Positions 35,503 through 45,146 of a stretch of DNA of 64,000 bases are shown one piece after another. Source of the DNA: Enterococcus casseliflavus NBRC 100478 (lineage in GTDB: Bacteria > Bacillota > Bacilli > Lactobacillales > Enterococcaceae); the NCBI RefSeq assembly GCF_001544095.1, contig NZ_BCPT01000019.1, positions 1 through 64,000 of the forward strand, written 5' to 3'. Within the stretch, counting starts at the first letter, position 1; each line of letters starts with the position of its first letter. Position numbers and translations under genes: made by a program. The notes beneath the pieces are model-generated. The model was given only the letters and a program-made list of their open reading frames with translations. It was not told where the DNA came from and did no database searches.

Positions 35503-36321
35503 TTAGTTATTTGCTAAAACATACTTGTTGATTACTTCTGCCACACCATCTTCTTCGTTTGAAGCAGTTAGGACATCTGCGGCATTTTTCACGTTTTCAG
35601 TAGCATTGGCCATCGCCACACCGATACCAGCATATTCCACCATGGTTAAATCATTTTCATTATCGCCGATCGCCATGACTTCTTCTTGTTTGATGCCTAA
35701 GTGCTCCGCCAATTTTTTGACAGCAGCTCCTTTATGGGCTTGTTTATTTAGGACTTCCAAGAAGTAAGGAGCACTTTTAACCACATTGTAGTTGTCGGTC
35801 AAACTACTCGGCAATTGTGGGATGATCTGATCCAGTATTTCGGAATCATCGATCATCATCATTTTGATGATATTCAAGTCAGCAGTCATTTCTTCTGGTG
35901 TCCGATATTTCAATGGCATGTTGACTAAGAAGGCTTCATAAATCGTGTAAGGACTGATATCGCGGTTAGCGGTATACATGGTATCCTCAGTTTCTACATG
36001 AAGGTGAACCCCTAATTTTCTCGCAGTCATCTCAACAAAGAGATAGTCATCTTGGGACAAGCCGAATTCAGAGATGATCTCTTGATTTTTGGTTTTTTGA
36101 ACCAAAGAGCCGTTGTAGGTAATCACGAAATCATTGTCCGTAAATAAGTCTAGTTCCTTCAATAAATCTTGGACACCAGTTAAGGGGCGTCCCGTACACA
36201 AAACGATGCGCACGCCTTGTGCTTCTGCGTCTTTTAATGCTTTGTAAACTGCTGGAGTGATCTTGCGGTCGTTGTTCAGCAGGGTGCCATCGATATCGAT
36301 GGCGATCAGTTTGATACTCAT
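35503..36321 (-). CDS. Cof-type HAD-IIB sugar phosphatase
   Basis: 272-residue HAD hydrolase. Motif I is DIDGTLL (nucleophilic Asp near residue 9), motif II is VLCTGRP (about 40-46), and the final motif is IGDNENDLTMVEYAG (about 217-231). The size and C2 cap fit the YidA/Cof group that removes phosphate from sugar phosphates or cofactors. AGGAGG precedes the ATG. It ends the lipL-HD-HAD minus-strand cluster. Confidence 0.92.
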   Translation of the reverse strand: MSIKLIAIDIDGTLLNNDRKITPAVYKALKDAEAQGVRIVLCTGRPLTGVQDLLKELDLFTDNDFVITYNGSLVQKTKNQEIISEFGLSQDDYLFVEMTARKLGVHLHVETEDTMYTANRDISPYTIYEAFLVNMPLKYRTPEEMTADLNIIKMMMIDDSEILDQIIPQLPSSLTDNYNVVKSAPYFLEVLNKQAHKGAAVKKLAEHLGIKQEEVMAIGDNENDLTMVEYAGIGVAMANATENVKNAADVLTASNEEDGVAEVINKYVLANN

Positions 36322-36330
36322 AAGTTCCTC

Positions 36331-37701
36331 CTAGTGGCTTGGTTTGATCAAAGCACCATTGCGAATGTGCTTGGCAAACTCTTGATACGTCTCTCCAAAT
36401 AAATCATAGTGATTTTGGATGTTGGGGTCAATCATTTCTTTTGGAAAATAAAAGCGTTGGTCACCTTGGGTTTGTCCTGCTAAGGCTGCAACAAGTTGAC
36501 TGGCTTGGGATAATTCTACAAGGGAACCATCTTTTTCCTGTAATTCGATCTGTGTCCGATGCTTACCAGAAGTTGGTCGATAAAAATCATAAGGCAGATC
36601 GAAGCTTGAATTGATGGCAGTATAGTAGCGGGGATTGAAGCCGACTTTTTCCACCAGTCCCTGCATTTCTTCAATCATCGGCAACTGCGTCTCATCGTCA
36701 AAGCGAGCGGATTTTAGCGGTTTACGATTTAAGAACCGCTTGGCTAAATCGCTGAGGATCGGATCATTCTCTTCCGTCCATTGGGTAAAGTAGGTATTCA
36801 ACACGCCATCGTCGAGTTTCAAGTATTCATCTAAAGTGAATTCTTGTTTTAAAAATGGGAGAAGCAGTTGCGAATGGCTTTGAAACATTTCCTGATCCAC
36901 TTGATAAAGTTCTGCAGCACGATCCAGCAAGTGGGCTAAGATCACTTCCATCCCTCGAGAACTCGCATGGAAATAAACTTGCACATACATTTGGTAACGA
37001 CTGACGATGTAGTCCTCCACAGCGTGCATGCCATTCATAGAAAAAGCAATACCGCCTTCGTACGGACGAATCACTCGTAAAATTCTGGTCAGATCAAACG
37101 TGCCGTATTCAGTGCCGGTAAAATAAGCATCGCGCAGCAAGTAGTCCATCCGATCAGCATCGATTTGACTGGAAATCATTTGAACGACTTGGGGATTTGG
37201 ATAGGTTTTAGTGATGACACTTGCCACTTTCTCAGGAAATCCAGCCTCCACTCGGTTCAATATCTGATGAACTTCCGTTTCAGGAGAAGTGATGATCGCC
37301 ACTGTGATGGCTTCATGGTCTGTATGGAAAATATGCTCAAAGGTGTGGGAGTATGGACCATGGCCCACATCATGAAGCAATGCTGCACACAAGGTCACTA
37401 AACGCTCCTTATCATCCCAGCCGTTCGGTCCAACTTTTTCAATCGAATAATTGCGTTGGAAAATATCGCAAATGCGGCGGCTGATTTCATAAACCCCCAA
37501 GGAGTGAGAAAAGCGGCTGTGTTCTGCTCCGTGAAAGGTGAAAGAAGCAGTCCCTAGTTGTTTGATTCGTCGCAAACGCTGCACTTCTTTGGAATTGATC
37601 AAGTCTAAAATCACTTGGTGCTGCACATGGACATAGTTGTGAACAGGGTCACGAAACACTTTTTCTATCGCTAAGGTTTGATATTTATATGGTAGGCTCA
37701 T
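36331..37701 (-). CDS. HD-domain dNTP triphosphohydrolase, SAMHD1-like
   Basis: 456-residue HD phosphohydrolase of the type studied in E. faecalis (EF1143), related to human SAMHD1. The metal residues are visible: His66 in RFSHSLGV, His110-Asp111 in LLHDVGHGPYSHTFEH, and a later aspartate in SQIDADRMDYLLRD. It should hydrolyse dNTPs, probably as an allosteric oligomer (family knowledge). The gene start overlaps the end of lipL by 17 bases, implying co-expression. Confidence 0.88.
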   Translation of the reverse strand: MSLPYKYQTLAIEKVFRDPVHNYVHVQHQVILDLINSKEVQRLRRIKQLGTASFTFHGAEHSRFSHSLGVYEISRRICDIFQRNYSIEKVGPNGWDDKERLVTLCAALLHDVGHGPYSHTFEHIFHTDHEAITVAIITSPETEVHQILNRVEAGFPEKVASVITKTYPNPQVVQMISSQIDADRMDYLLRDAYFTGTEYGTFDLTRILRVIRPYEGGIAFSMNGMHAVEDYIVSRYQMYVQVYFHASSRGMEVILAHLLDRAAELYQVDQEMFQSHSQLLLPFLKQEFTLDEYLKLDDGVLNTYFTQWTEENDPILSDLAKRFLNRKPLKSARFDDETQLPMIEEMQGLVEKVGFNPRYYTAINSSFDLPYDFYRPTSGKHRTQIELQEKDGSLVELSQASQLVAALAGQTQGDQRFYFPKEMIDPNIQNHYDLFGETYQEFAKHIRNGALIKPSH

Positions 37702-38521
37702 CGCTAAACTCCTTTATTGGTTGGTTTCGCTTTTCCATGCCAGCTAAGCGTTGCTGCATTTGTTCGCTAAGGTTATTCTCTGAAAGCCATTGATCCAGTG
37801 ATTTAAGCGGATATAGAGATTGGTCTGTGATCAAGGAAAGCAGGGCTTTTTGCAAGCGGTCAATCACCTCTTGTGTGGTAAACTTACGGCCGAGGGCTGC
37901 TTCTAAAGTGGTCATGCTCGCAGGATTGACGGCTGGATAGCCATCTTTACCAAAGCGCTCTTTCAAACCTGCTTGGTAAAAACGACGAACGAGAGAACCG
38001 CGGGCTGGTTGGTCGCCATTGATGCTCAGATACATCATGACAGCCACGCCATCTTTGATCCGTCGTTGTGCTGTACCAGCAATTTTTTTTCCATCAATAC
38101 TCAGGTCATAGGTGCCTGGGCAATACGAGTCAGCAATTTCATAAGCCAAAATCGTCCGCTCAGGAAAGGCGGTTTGCAACAATGTCGCCATCATTTCATA
38201 GGCTGCATCCGTAGTGGCAGCCAAATGTTTAGGGAAAATGAGGGAGACATTCAAAATACCGGCATCATTGATGACCCCAAGCCCGCCTGAGTTGCGGATG
38301 ATCGAGGCATAGCCAGCTTCTTTCAAAACCTGCAGACCAGCTGTCAAAAAAGGCAACCTGGTATCTTTCATTCCTAAAATCATCGTATCGGACAACTGCC
38401 AAAAATGACAATAAACTTGTTCCTGTTTGCCAGCAGCTTCGGTGGCAACATCGGTGAAGGCAAATGGCTCATAAGGATTGTGGATACGTGGTAAGGTTTG
38501 ATCCATTATATAGATAGTCAA
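37685..38521 (-). CDS. lipL: Octanoyl-[GcvH]:protein N-octanoyltransferase LipL
   Basis: 278-residue member of the biotin/lipoate ligase fold. The segment DSYCPGTYDLSIDGKKIAGTAQRR carries the acyl-accepting cysteine (Cys134) and the lysine that distinguish LipL from lipoate ligase LplA and from LipM. LipL passes an octanoyl or lipoyl group from GcvH to the E2 subunits of 2-oxoacid dehydrogenases. The TTG start has AAAGGAG 10 bases upstream; an ATG five codons later lacks such a site. It overlaps the dNTPase gene downstream. Confidence 0.83.
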   Translation of the reverse strand: MTIYIMDQTLPRIHNPYEPFAFTDVATEAAGKQEQVYCHFWQLSDTMILGMKDTRLPFLTAGLQVLKEAGYASIIRNSGGLGVINDAGILNVSLIFPKHLAATTDAAYEMMATLLQTAFPERTILAYEIADSYCPGTYDLSIDGKKIAGTAQRRIKDGVAVMMYLSINGDQPARGSLVRRFYQAGLKERFGKDGYPAVNPASMTTLEAALGRKFTTQEVIDRLQKALLSLITDQSLYPLKSLDQWLSENNLSEQMQQRLAGMEKRNQPIKEFSDEPTI

Positions 38522-38729
38522 ATCGGTTAAACTCCTTTAAAAATACCTGTTATCCTTATTATATACGATTCTTGGAAAATTACTTGGAGAAAAGAATGAA
38601 AACTTGCTTTTGTTTTCGCTTTTTTATTTTCAATGAAGAAATAGACCAAGGAGAATCAACTGAAATGATTGACAAACGAATGAAAAAAAGCAAGAATGAA
38701 ACTGAAATCTTCAAAGGAGGCACACGTAC

Positions 38730-39167
38730 ATGCAAGAATTATCAAAAGGAATCCCAATCTCGATTCATTTAACAACCAATGTACGACAAGCAGGGGAAAC
38801 AGAGAACTTTCTGTTTGATCTGCAAGGACAAGCAGTCAAGATCGGTGATACCTTATATATCCGTTACAAAGAGATCCAGCCAGACGGTACCGACGTTCCC
38901 GTCACGATGAAAATCATGCCAGACGGATTGATTCAATTGATTCGCTCAGGGGAAATGCGCATGCGCTTGAAATTTTCTTATAAGGAACGTTTAGAGACGA
39001 GCTACCAAACCCCGTATGGCTTGATGATGTTCCACACCTTCACCAATCATTTGCACGTTAGCTTGAAAGACCGTCCATATTCGGGAAAGATCGATATCGA
39101 TTATGACTTGTTCATGGCTGCTGACAAAGTCGGCGAATACAAACTATCTTTAGAATTTACCGCTTGA
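38730..39167 (+). CDS. DUF1934 (YwiB-like) protein
   Basis: 145-residue protein of the YwiB family. It is predicted to be a small beta-barrel resembling a lipocalin: alternating strands such as GDTLYIRYKEIQ, MKIMPDGLIQLIRSGEMRMRLKF and GKIDIDYDLFM. Its function is unknown. AAAGGAGG precedes the ATG. Its place just upstream of rpoE is conserved in Firmicutes. Confidence 0.85.
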   Translation: MQELSKGIPISIHLTTNVRQAGETENFLFDLQGQAVKIGDTLYIRYKEIQPDGTDVPVTMKIMPDGLIQLIRSGEMRMRLKFSYKERLETSYQTPYGLMMFHTFTNHLHVSLKDRPYSGKIDIDYDLFMAADKVGEYKLSLEFTA

Positions 39168-39251
39168 TCAAAGGGAAATTGAAAGAAAAAATTGCAATTT
39201 GAGGCGTAATTTTGTATGATTAGGAGTAGACTGTGAAAGGACGTGTCCCGT

Positions 39252-39860
39252 TTGGAAATTAATGTATTTGAAAGTGTAAATAAAAACGAATTGTCGATGA
39301 TTGAAGTTGCCCATGCGATTTTAGAGCAGCGCGGTGACGTGATGGATTTTTCTGATTTGGTCAACCAAATTCAAAACTATCTTGAAACTTCAGACAGCGA
39401 GATTCGTGATTCATTGGCGCAGTTTTATACAGACTTGAATATCGACGGTAGTTTTATTTCTTTAGGCGACAATCGTTGGGGCTTACGTTCATGGTACGCC
39501 ATTGATTCGATCGATGAAGAAGTCAACCATGGCATCGAAGACGAGGATGAAGATACACCACGTCGTCGCAAACGTAAAAAAGTCAATGCCTTTATCAACG
39601 ATGATGAAGACGCAATCGATTATAACGATGATGATCCTGAGGATACTGATTTGTCAGATGACGAAGAAGATGATCTCTTTGATGATGATGATGACGAGGA
39701 TGAAGAAATCTCGGCATACAATTCAGACTTGCAAGAAATCGGCGCCGACAATAGCACCGATGATGAAGAAGAATTACCTGACAGCATTGAGGAAGATCTA
39801 ACCATTATCGATGACGATGATGAAGATGATTTTGCGGATGAAGAGGAAGAAGAGGAGTAA
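39252..39860 (+). CDS. rpoE: DNA-directed RNA polymerase delta subunit
   Basis: 202-residue RNA polymerase accessory subunit of Firmicutes. The folded HARE-HTH domain fills residues 1-90 ([38 protein letters not shown]); a lysine/arginine patch follows, then a disordered tail made almost wholly of Asp and Glu. The tail competes with nucleic acid and speeds polymerase recycling (family knowledge). TTG 39252 was chosen because AAAGGA lies 10 bases before it. The terminator stem begins inside the last codons. Confidence 0.95.
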   Translation: MEINVFESVNKNELSMIEVAHAILEQRGDVMDFSDLVNQIQNYLETSDSEIRDSLAQFYTDLNIDGSFISLGDNRWGLRSWYAIDSIDEEVNHGIEDEDEDTPRRRKRKKVNAFINDDEDAIDYNDDDPEDTDLSDDEEDDLFDDDDDEDEEISAYNSDLQEIGADNSTDDEEELPDSIEEDLTIIDDDDEDDFADEEEEEE

Positions 39861-39875
39861 TCCTCTTCTTTTTTT
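39847..39875 (+). terminator. Terminator of rpoE, stem begins in the coding region
   Basis: AAGAAGAGGA (last codons of rpoE) pairs with TCCTCTTCTT, followed by a T-run; the loop holds the stop codon. Confidence 0.8.
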
Positions 39876-39941
39876 CGCCTTTGGGCTGCAAGCAGCTTTT
39901 AATCGCTGAAGGACGATTTCGTCTTCTTACATAGATACAAA

Positions 39942-39969
39942 TAAAAAAAGGAACCGCATCAGCGGTCCC
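39942..39969 (-). terminator. Terminator downstream of the tRNA (minus strand)
   Basis: On the minus strand GGACCGC pairs with GCGGTTCC, then a T-run. It lies about 55 bases past the tRNA 3' end. Confidence 0.6.
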
Positions 39970-40025
39970 TAAGTGCTTTTGAATTATTGATTTGAATCGA
40001 GTATACTTGTAACGAAAAGAAAAAA

Positions 40026-40097
40026 CGCGCCTTGAGGGAATCGAACCCCCGTCTCAAGAACCGGAATCTTACGTGATATCCACTACACTAAAGGCGC
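40026..40097 (-). tRNA. tRNA-Arg (anticodon CCG)
   Basis: On the minus strand a cloverleaf can be folded: acceptor GCGCCTT/AAGGCGC, anticodon stem TAAGA/TCTTG with loop TTCCGGT, and a T-arm GGGGG-TTCGATT-CCCTC. The anticodon CCG reads CGG codons. The CCA end is not encoded. There is no sign of an inserted element here. Confidence 0.93.
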
Positions 40098-40151
40098 GAA
40101 GCACAAATATTAGTTTAACCAATTTCAGTGAAAAAAACAAGAGGTAGAATG

Positions 40152-41468
40152 ATGAAATTTCAACAGCAATTTTCACAACAACAAAAACAGACGCAAAAGC
40201 TTGCTATGACGCAGAAATTACAGCAATCAATCCTAGTGCTGCAATTTTCTGCAGACGAATTATTGTCCTTCATAGATAACCAAGCATTAGAAAATCCATT
40301 GATTGATCTGGGGGAATATGATTCGCCCATCACACCAAGCAAGAGCAGCGGCTCATCAGAACAATTGATGGATTATTTAAGCCAGATCCCTGACCAGCAT
40401 ACGTCTTTATTCGAATACCTCATCGATCAAGTGCATTTAAACTACCGAGATACCTTCTTGCGGACGATCGTTTTATTTTTAGTCGAGTACATTGATTTAA
40501 ACGGCTTTTTGACGATTGACTTGGAAGAATCTGGAAAGCTTGTTGGTGGGACCCCGATCCAAATGCTCGATGCCTTGACCTTGATCCAGCAGCTAGATCC
40601 AGCAGGCGTCGGTGCCCGTGATCTAAGAGAGTGTTTGATGCTGCAAACGGAAAGAGATGACTATGCGCCGCCAATGGCCTATCTCATTTTAGAAGAATTT
40701 TTTACGGAAATGGCAGAGCGCAAGTGGGACAAAATCAGCAAAGCGCTGCAGATTCCCTTAACTGAGATCCAAAAGGTCTTTGATTATGTTCAAACATTGA
40801 CCCCCACACCAGGGGCTGCGTTTGGGTCAACGGATGGGCTTTACATCGTTCCTGACCTGCGAGTGACGGTTGAAAAAGGACAACCGATCGTGAAATCAAA
40901 CAAACGCGCCTTACCAGAGGTTCGCTTTCAGCAGCAGTACTTTGACCAATTGAAGCAAAGCGGTGATCCGGAGGTCTTAAGTTATTTAGACAATAAAGCC
41001 CAAGAGTTCGAGTGGCTAAAGAAGACCTTGCAACAACGAGGCGATACCATCTATCGTGTAGGCGTGCAGATCGTTGCACGGCAAAAGGAGTTTTTCACTC
41101 AACCAGATCGTCCATTAAAGCCATTGGTTTTAAGAGAAGTTGCCGAAGAGTTAGGGATTCATGAATCAACGGTCAGCCGGGCAGTCAATGGGAAATACTT
41201 GGAGACCTCCTTTGGGGTGTTTGAATTAAAACTATTCTTTGGACAGAAAGTTTCGACGCAAGAAAGCGGTGATGACCTGACGACGGCATCGATCAAACAG
41301 CAGCTAAAAGCACTGATCGATGAAGAAAATAAAAACAAACCATTGTCAGACCAAAAGTTGACAGATGCCCTCAAAGCCCAAGGCATCGATATTTCTAGAC
41401 GAACGGTGGCAAAGTATCGTGAAGCCATGAATATCCCTGGTTCTTCCAAGCGGAAACGATTCGAGTAA
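40152..41468 (+). CDS. rpoN: RNA polymerase sigma-54 factor
   Basis: About 438-residue sigma-54. The glutamine-rich N-terminal activator-binding region (LAMTQKLQQSILVLQFS) is followed by the core-binding domain. The C-terminal DNA-binding part contains LGIHESTVSRAVNGKYLET and the RpoN box ending in SRRTVAKYREAMNIP. In enterococci it drives activator-dependent sugar PTS operons (family knowledge). A GAGGT site precedes two adjacent ATGs; the second gives better spacing. No sigma-54 promoter or enhancer-binding activator was seen in the window. Confidence 0.95.
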   Translation: MKFQQQFSQQQKQTQKLAMTQKLQQSILVLQFSADELLSFIDNQALENPLIDLGEYDSPITPSKSSGSSEQLMDYLSQIPDQHTSLFEYLIDQVHLNYRDTFLRTIVLFLVEYIDLNGFLTIDLEESGKLVGGTPIQMLDALTLIQQLDPAGVGARDLRECLMLQTERDDYAPPMAYLILEEFFTEMAERKWDKISKALQIPLTEIQKVFDYVQTLTPTPGAAFGSTDGLYIVPDLRVTVEKGQPIVKSNKRALPEVRFQQQYFDQLKQSGDPEVLSYLDNKAQEFEWLKKTLQQRGDTIYRVGVQIVARQKEFFTQPDRPLKPLVLREVAEELGIHESTVSRAVNGKYLETSFGVFELKLFFGQKVSTQESGDDLTTASIKQQLKALIDEENKNKPLSDQKLTDALKAQGIDISRRTVAKYREAMNIPGSSKRKRFE

Positions 41469-41590
41469 AGCAAAACTTACTATTAACGATGAGTAGGGAA
41501 GGCAGCAAAGCCTTTCCTTTTTTTATCGATCCTTTCCTCATTTTCATTTTTGACGATTTTATGAAAAGCAAGATTTTGTGACTGAAATAG

Positions 41591-41619
41591 TTGCGTATCA
41601 AGGCGATAAGTGCTACTAT
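41591..41619 (+). promoter_or_regulatory. Promoter of the cggR-gapA operon
   Basis: TTGCGT and TACTAT are 17 bases apart, with TGC just before the -10 (extended -10). The start lies about 95 bases before cggR and 40 bases before the CggR operator. Confidence 0.6.
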
Positions 41620-41660
41620 TATTGGTGTAGGAAACAGATTTAAATTTTTTTTGCAATCGA

Positions 41661-41696
41661 TGGGTCATTTTAAGTCATTGTAGGACGAAAATTGTC
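41661..41696 (+). promoter_or_regulatory. CggR operator, two tandem half-sites
   Basis: TGGGTC-N6-AGTC-N4-TAGGAC-N6-TGTC reproduces the spacing of the B. subtilis CggR operator (CGGGAC-N6-TGTC-N4-CGGGAC-N6-TGTC). It lies downstream of the promoter and just before the cggR ribosome site, so bound CggR would block elongation. Confidence 0.8.
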
Positions 41697-41713
41697 CAAC
41701 GGGAGGATATAAA

Positions 41714-42751
41714 ATGCTCGATGAATTAAAATTGATTGAGGCAATCACCCCGGATATTCTCGCTGTACTCCAAGAACGTTACCGTATCTTAAGAAATATT
41801 TATTGGATGCAGCCCGTTGGCCGCCGGACACTTTCGGAAAGTTTATCAATGACGGAACGCGTGTTGAGGACGGAAACAGATATCCTTAAAAAGCTAAAAC
41901 TGATCGACTCTTCAAAAAGCGGCATGCAATTGACCGCCTATGGAGAAGAAGTGTACACAAAGATCGGTGCACTGATGGATCAGCTGTTCGGAATGCACCA
42001 AATCGAAAAACGATTATCAGAGACCTTTGGCATCGAACGTTGTTTGATTGCGAGCGGCGATGGTGATCGACAACCGAAAGTGATTGCTGAATTTGGTCAG
42101 TTGCTGAATGAATCGTTGGATCTCTTATTGCCAGAAGGCAAAAACACCATCGCAGTGATGGGAGGGACGACAATGGCGAAAGTTGCCGAGGAATTGGGCA
42201 ATTTGGAAACCGCCAAACGTCATAACTTGTTTGTTCCAGCCCGTGGCGGTATCGGAGAATCAGTCAACGTGCAAGCAAATTCAGTCAGCTCAGTAATGGC
42301 GATGCAGACAAATGGCGATTATCGCTCCTTGTTTGTACCAGAACAATTAAGCATGAACACCTACGAGTTTCTCTTGAAAGAACCCGCCATCGTTGATGTC
42401 TTAAACTTGATAAGTCAAGCAAATTGTGTTATTCATAGTATTGGACGGGCGTTGCATATGGCGGCTCGAAGAAAAATGTCAGAACAAGAAATTCTGATGT
42501 TGAAACAAAAAAATGCAGTTGCAGAATCCTTTGGGTATTTCTTTAACGAAGCAGGTGAGGTCGTTTACAAAGTTCCTCGCATCGGACTTCAATTAAAAGA
42601 TTTGCAAAAAGTCCCAATCATTTTTGCGGTCGCTGGCGGACAATCAAAAGCCAAAGCGGTCAATGCATACATGAAAAATGCACCAAAACAAACCTGGCTC
42701 ATCACCGATGAAGCTTGCGCAAATGAGATTTTAAAAGGGGCAACCCTTTAA
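41714..42751 (+). CDS. cggR: Central glycolytic genes regulator CggR
   Basis: 345-residue SorC-family repressor of the lower glycolysis operon, relieved by fructose-1,6-bisphosphate. The N-terminal winged helix (about residues 15-75; GRRTLSESLSMTERVLRTETDIL) is followed by a sugar-isomerase-fold effector domain (VMGGTTMAKVAEEL and FVPARGGIGESVNVQANS bind phosphate). A GGGAGG site precedes the ATG. Forty bases separate it from gapA with no terminator, so the two are co-transcribed. Confidence 0.95.
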   Translation: MLDELKLIEAITPDILAVLQERYRILRNIYWMQPVGRRTLSESLSMTERVLRTETDILKKLKLIDSSKSGMQLTAYGEEVYTKIGALMDQLFGMHQIEKRLSETFGIERCLIASGDGDRQPKVIAEFGQLLNESLDLLLPEGKNTIAVMGGTTMAKVAEELGNLETAKRHNLFVPARGGIGESVNVQANSVSSVMAMQTNGDYRSLFVPEQLSMNTYEFLLKEPAIVDVLNLISQANCVIHSIGRALHMAARRKMSEQEILMLKQKNAVAESFGYFFNEAGEVVYKVPRIGLQLKDLQKVPIIFAVAGGQSKAKAVNAYMKNAPKQTWLITDEACANEILKGATL

Positions 42752-42791
42752 AATAAATATTTTTATGATTTTCATAAGGAGGAAATCTTAA

Positions 42792-43793
42792 ATGACAGTT
42801 AAAGTAGGTATTAATGGATTTGGACGTATCGGACGCTTAGCATTTCGTCGTATCCAAGAAGTAGAAGGAATCGAAGTTGTGGCTATCAATGACTTAACAG
42901 ACGCTAAAATGTTAGCTCACTTGTTAAAATATGATACAACACAAGGACGTTTCAACGGTACAGTTGAAGTTCACGAAGGTTCATTCAATGTGAACGGAAA
43001 CGAAATCAAAGTTTTAGCTAACCGCAACCCTGAAGAATTGCCTTGGGGCGAATTAGGTGTTGAAATCGTGTTAGAATGTACTGGATTCTTCACTTCTAAA
43101 GCAGCTGCTGAAAAACATTTAACAGCTGGTGCAAAACGTGTAGTTATCTCAGCTCCTGGTGGAAACGATGTTCCAACAATCGTTTACAACACAAACCATG
43201 AAACTTTAACAGGTGAAGAAACAGTTATCTCTGGTGCTTCATGTACAACAAACTGTTTAGCTCCTATGGCGAAAACATTGAACGACAAATTTGGTGTGAT
43301 TGAAGGATTAATGACTACAATCCACGCTTACACAGGTGACCAAATGACTCTAGACGGACCACACCCTAAAGGTGACTTCCGCCGTGCCCGTGCTGCTGCT
43401 GCAAACATCGTGCCTAACTCAACTGGTGCTGCTAAAGCGATCGGCTTAGTAATCCCAGAATTGAACGGCAAATTAGATGGTGCTGCTCAACGTGTTCCTG
43501 TTGCAACTGGTTCATTAACTGAATTAGTTACTGTTCTTGACAAAGAAGTAACTGTTGATGAAATCAATGCAGCAATGAAAGAAGCTTCAAACGAATCTTA
43601 CGGTTACAACACAGACGAAATCGTTTCTTCTGATATCGTTGGTATGACTTACGGTTCATTATTTGATGCAACTCAAACAAAAGTTATGACTGTTGGCGAC
43701 AAACAATTAGTTAAAACTGTTGCTTGGTACGACAATGAAATGTCATACACTGCACAATTAGTACGTACTTTAGAATACTTCGCTAACCTATAA
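42792..43793 (+). CDS. gapA: Glyceraldehyde-3-phosphate dehydrogenase
   Basis: 333-residue glycolytic enzyme. NAD-binding [10 protein letters not shown] at the N-terminus, catalytic Cys in [12 protein letters not shown] (about residue 152) and its partner histidine in TIHAYTGDQ are intact. AAGGAGG precedes the ATG. It is the second gene of the cggR operon; a hairpin terminator with T-run downstream probably ends most transcripts. Confidence 0.98.
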   Translation: MTVKVGINGFGRIGRLAFRRIQEVEGIEVVAINDLTDAKMLAHLLKYDTTQGRFNGTVEVHEGSFNVNGNEIKVLANRNPEELPWGELGVEIVLECTGFFTSKAAAEKHLTAGAKRVVISAPGGNDVPTIVYNTNHETLTGEETVISGASCTTNCLAPMAKTLNDKFGVIEGLMTTIHAYTGDQMTLDGPHPKGDFRRARAAAANIVPNSTGAAKAIGLVIPELNGKLDGAAQRVPVATGSLTELVTVLDKEVTVDEINAAMKEASNESYGYNTDEIVSSDIVGMTYGSLFDATQTKVMTVGDKQLVKTVAWYDNEMSYTAQLVRTLEYFANL

Positions 43794-43830
43794 GAGTTGC
43801 GAACGACTTTAATTTAAACCATCGCAAGAG

Positions 43831-43865
43831 AAAGCGGGGAAGCATCGCGCTTCTCCGCTTTTTTT
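43831..43865 (+). terminator. Terminator between gapA and pgk
   Basis: AAAGCGGGGAAG pairs with CTTCTCCGCTTT (one G-U), followed by a T-run. It would lower transcription of pgk-tpiA relative to gapA, or these have their own start. Confidence 0.8.
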
Positions 43866-43892
43866 AACAATTATGCTAGGAGGAATCTGTTC

Positions 43893-45083
43893 ATGGCGAA
43901 AATGACAGTTCAAGATATCGATTTAAAAGATAAAAAAGTTCTTGTACGTGTGGACTTCAACGTTCCATTGAAAGATGGAGTGATCGGAGACGATACACGG
44001 ATCAAAGCAGCATTACCAACAATCAATTATGTTATCGAAAACGGCGGAAAAGCAATTCTTTTCTCACACTTAGGTCGTGTGAAAGAAGAAGCAGATAAAG
44101 CTGGAAAATCTTTAGCGCCAGTTGCGAAACGTCTAGGCGAATTGTTAGGCAAAGAAGTAACTTTCGTGGATGAAACCCGTGGCGAAAAATTAGAAGCAGC
44201 GATCAACAACATGCAAGATGGCGATGTCGTTGTTTTTGAAAACACTCGTTTCGAAGACATCGATGGCAAAAAAGAAAGCAAAAACGATCCTGAACTAGGT
44301 AAATACTGGGCTTCTTTAGGCGATGTTTTTGTAAATGATGCCTTTGGTACCGCACACCGCGCACACGCTTCAAACGTAGGGATCGCTTCAACAGGTATCC
44401 CAACAGTTGCTGGTTTCTTAATGGAAAAAGAAATCAAATTCATCGGTGAAGCAGTCGAAGAACCAAAACGTCCAATGATCGCGATTCTTGGTGGAGCAAA
44501 AGTATCTGACAAAATCGGCGTAATCGAAAACTTGATTCCTAAAGCAGACAAAATCTTGATCGGCGGCGGAATGACGTATACGTTCTACAAAGCAAAAGGT
44601 ATGGAAATCGGTAATTCTCTTGTGGAAGCAGACAAAGTAGAATTAGCAAAAGAATTGATCGAAAAAGCTGGCGATAAATTAGTATTACCAGTTGATTCAA
44701 TCACTGCTGCTGAATTTTCAAATGATGTCCCAACAGAAGAACATACTGGTGATGTTCCTGAAGGACAAATGGGCTTAGATATCGGACCTGAAACTATCGC
44801 TTTGTTTGCTGAAACATTAAAAGGCGCAAAAACAGTTGTTTGGAACGGACCTATGGGTGTGTTTGAAATGTCTAACTTCGCAAACGGTACGATCGGTGTT
44901 TGTGAAGCAATTGCCAACCTTGAAGATGCAACAACGATCATCGGTGGCGGTGACTCTGCAGCTGCAGCAGAACAATTAGGTTTTGCTGACAAATTTACCC
45001 ACATCTCAACAGGTGGCGGTGCCAGCCTTGAATTGCTAGAAGGAAAAACACTTCCTGGCCTAGCTGCGATCAACGATAAATAA
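43893..45083 (+). CDS. pgk: Phosphoglycerate kinase
   Basis: 396-residue enzyme making ATP from 1,3-bisphosphoglycerate. [11 protein letters not shown] near residue 19, the SHLGR motif (about 58), and the nucleotide-binding [13 protein letters not shown] near the C-terminus are present. AGGAGG precedes the ATG. It is followed by tpiA with 63 bases between. Confidence 0.98.
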   Translation: MAKMTVQDIDLKDKKVLVRVDFNVPLKDGVIGDDTRIKAALPTINYVIENGGKAILFSHLGRVKEEADKAGKSLAPVAKRLGELLGKEVTFVDETRGEKLEAAINNMQDGDVVVFENTRFEDIDGKKESKNDPELGKYWASLGDVFVNDAFGTAHRAHASNVGIASTGIPTVAGFLMEKEIKFIGEAVEEPKRPMIAILGGAKVSDKIGVIENLIPKADKILIGGGMTYTFYKAKGMEIGNSLVEADKVELAKELIEKAGDKLVLPVDSITAAEFSNDVPTEEHTGDVPEGQMGLDIGPETIALFAETLKGAKTVVWNGPMGVFEMSNFANGTIGVCEAIANLEDATTIIGGGDSAAAAEQLGFADKFTHISTGGGASLELLEGKTLPGLAAINDK

Positions 45084-45146
45084 TCAATGACAAGCCGTGC
45101 AAAGGATCTCCTTTGCACGCTTGATAACGAAAAGGAGTGCCAGAAC

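Noticed and set aside
38572-38772. 66-codon frame before the DUF1934 gene
   Set aside because: Overlaps the DUF1934 start and its ribosome site; lysine-rich low-complexity product without motif.
39502-39801. 99-codon Met/Lys-rich frame inside rpoE
   Set aside because: It is a frame shadow of the GAT/GAA-rich acidic tail of the delta subunit.
40026-40097. tRNA-Arg as the integration site of a mobile element
   Set aside because: No duplicated tRNA end and no integrase nearby; the att repeats are in eno.
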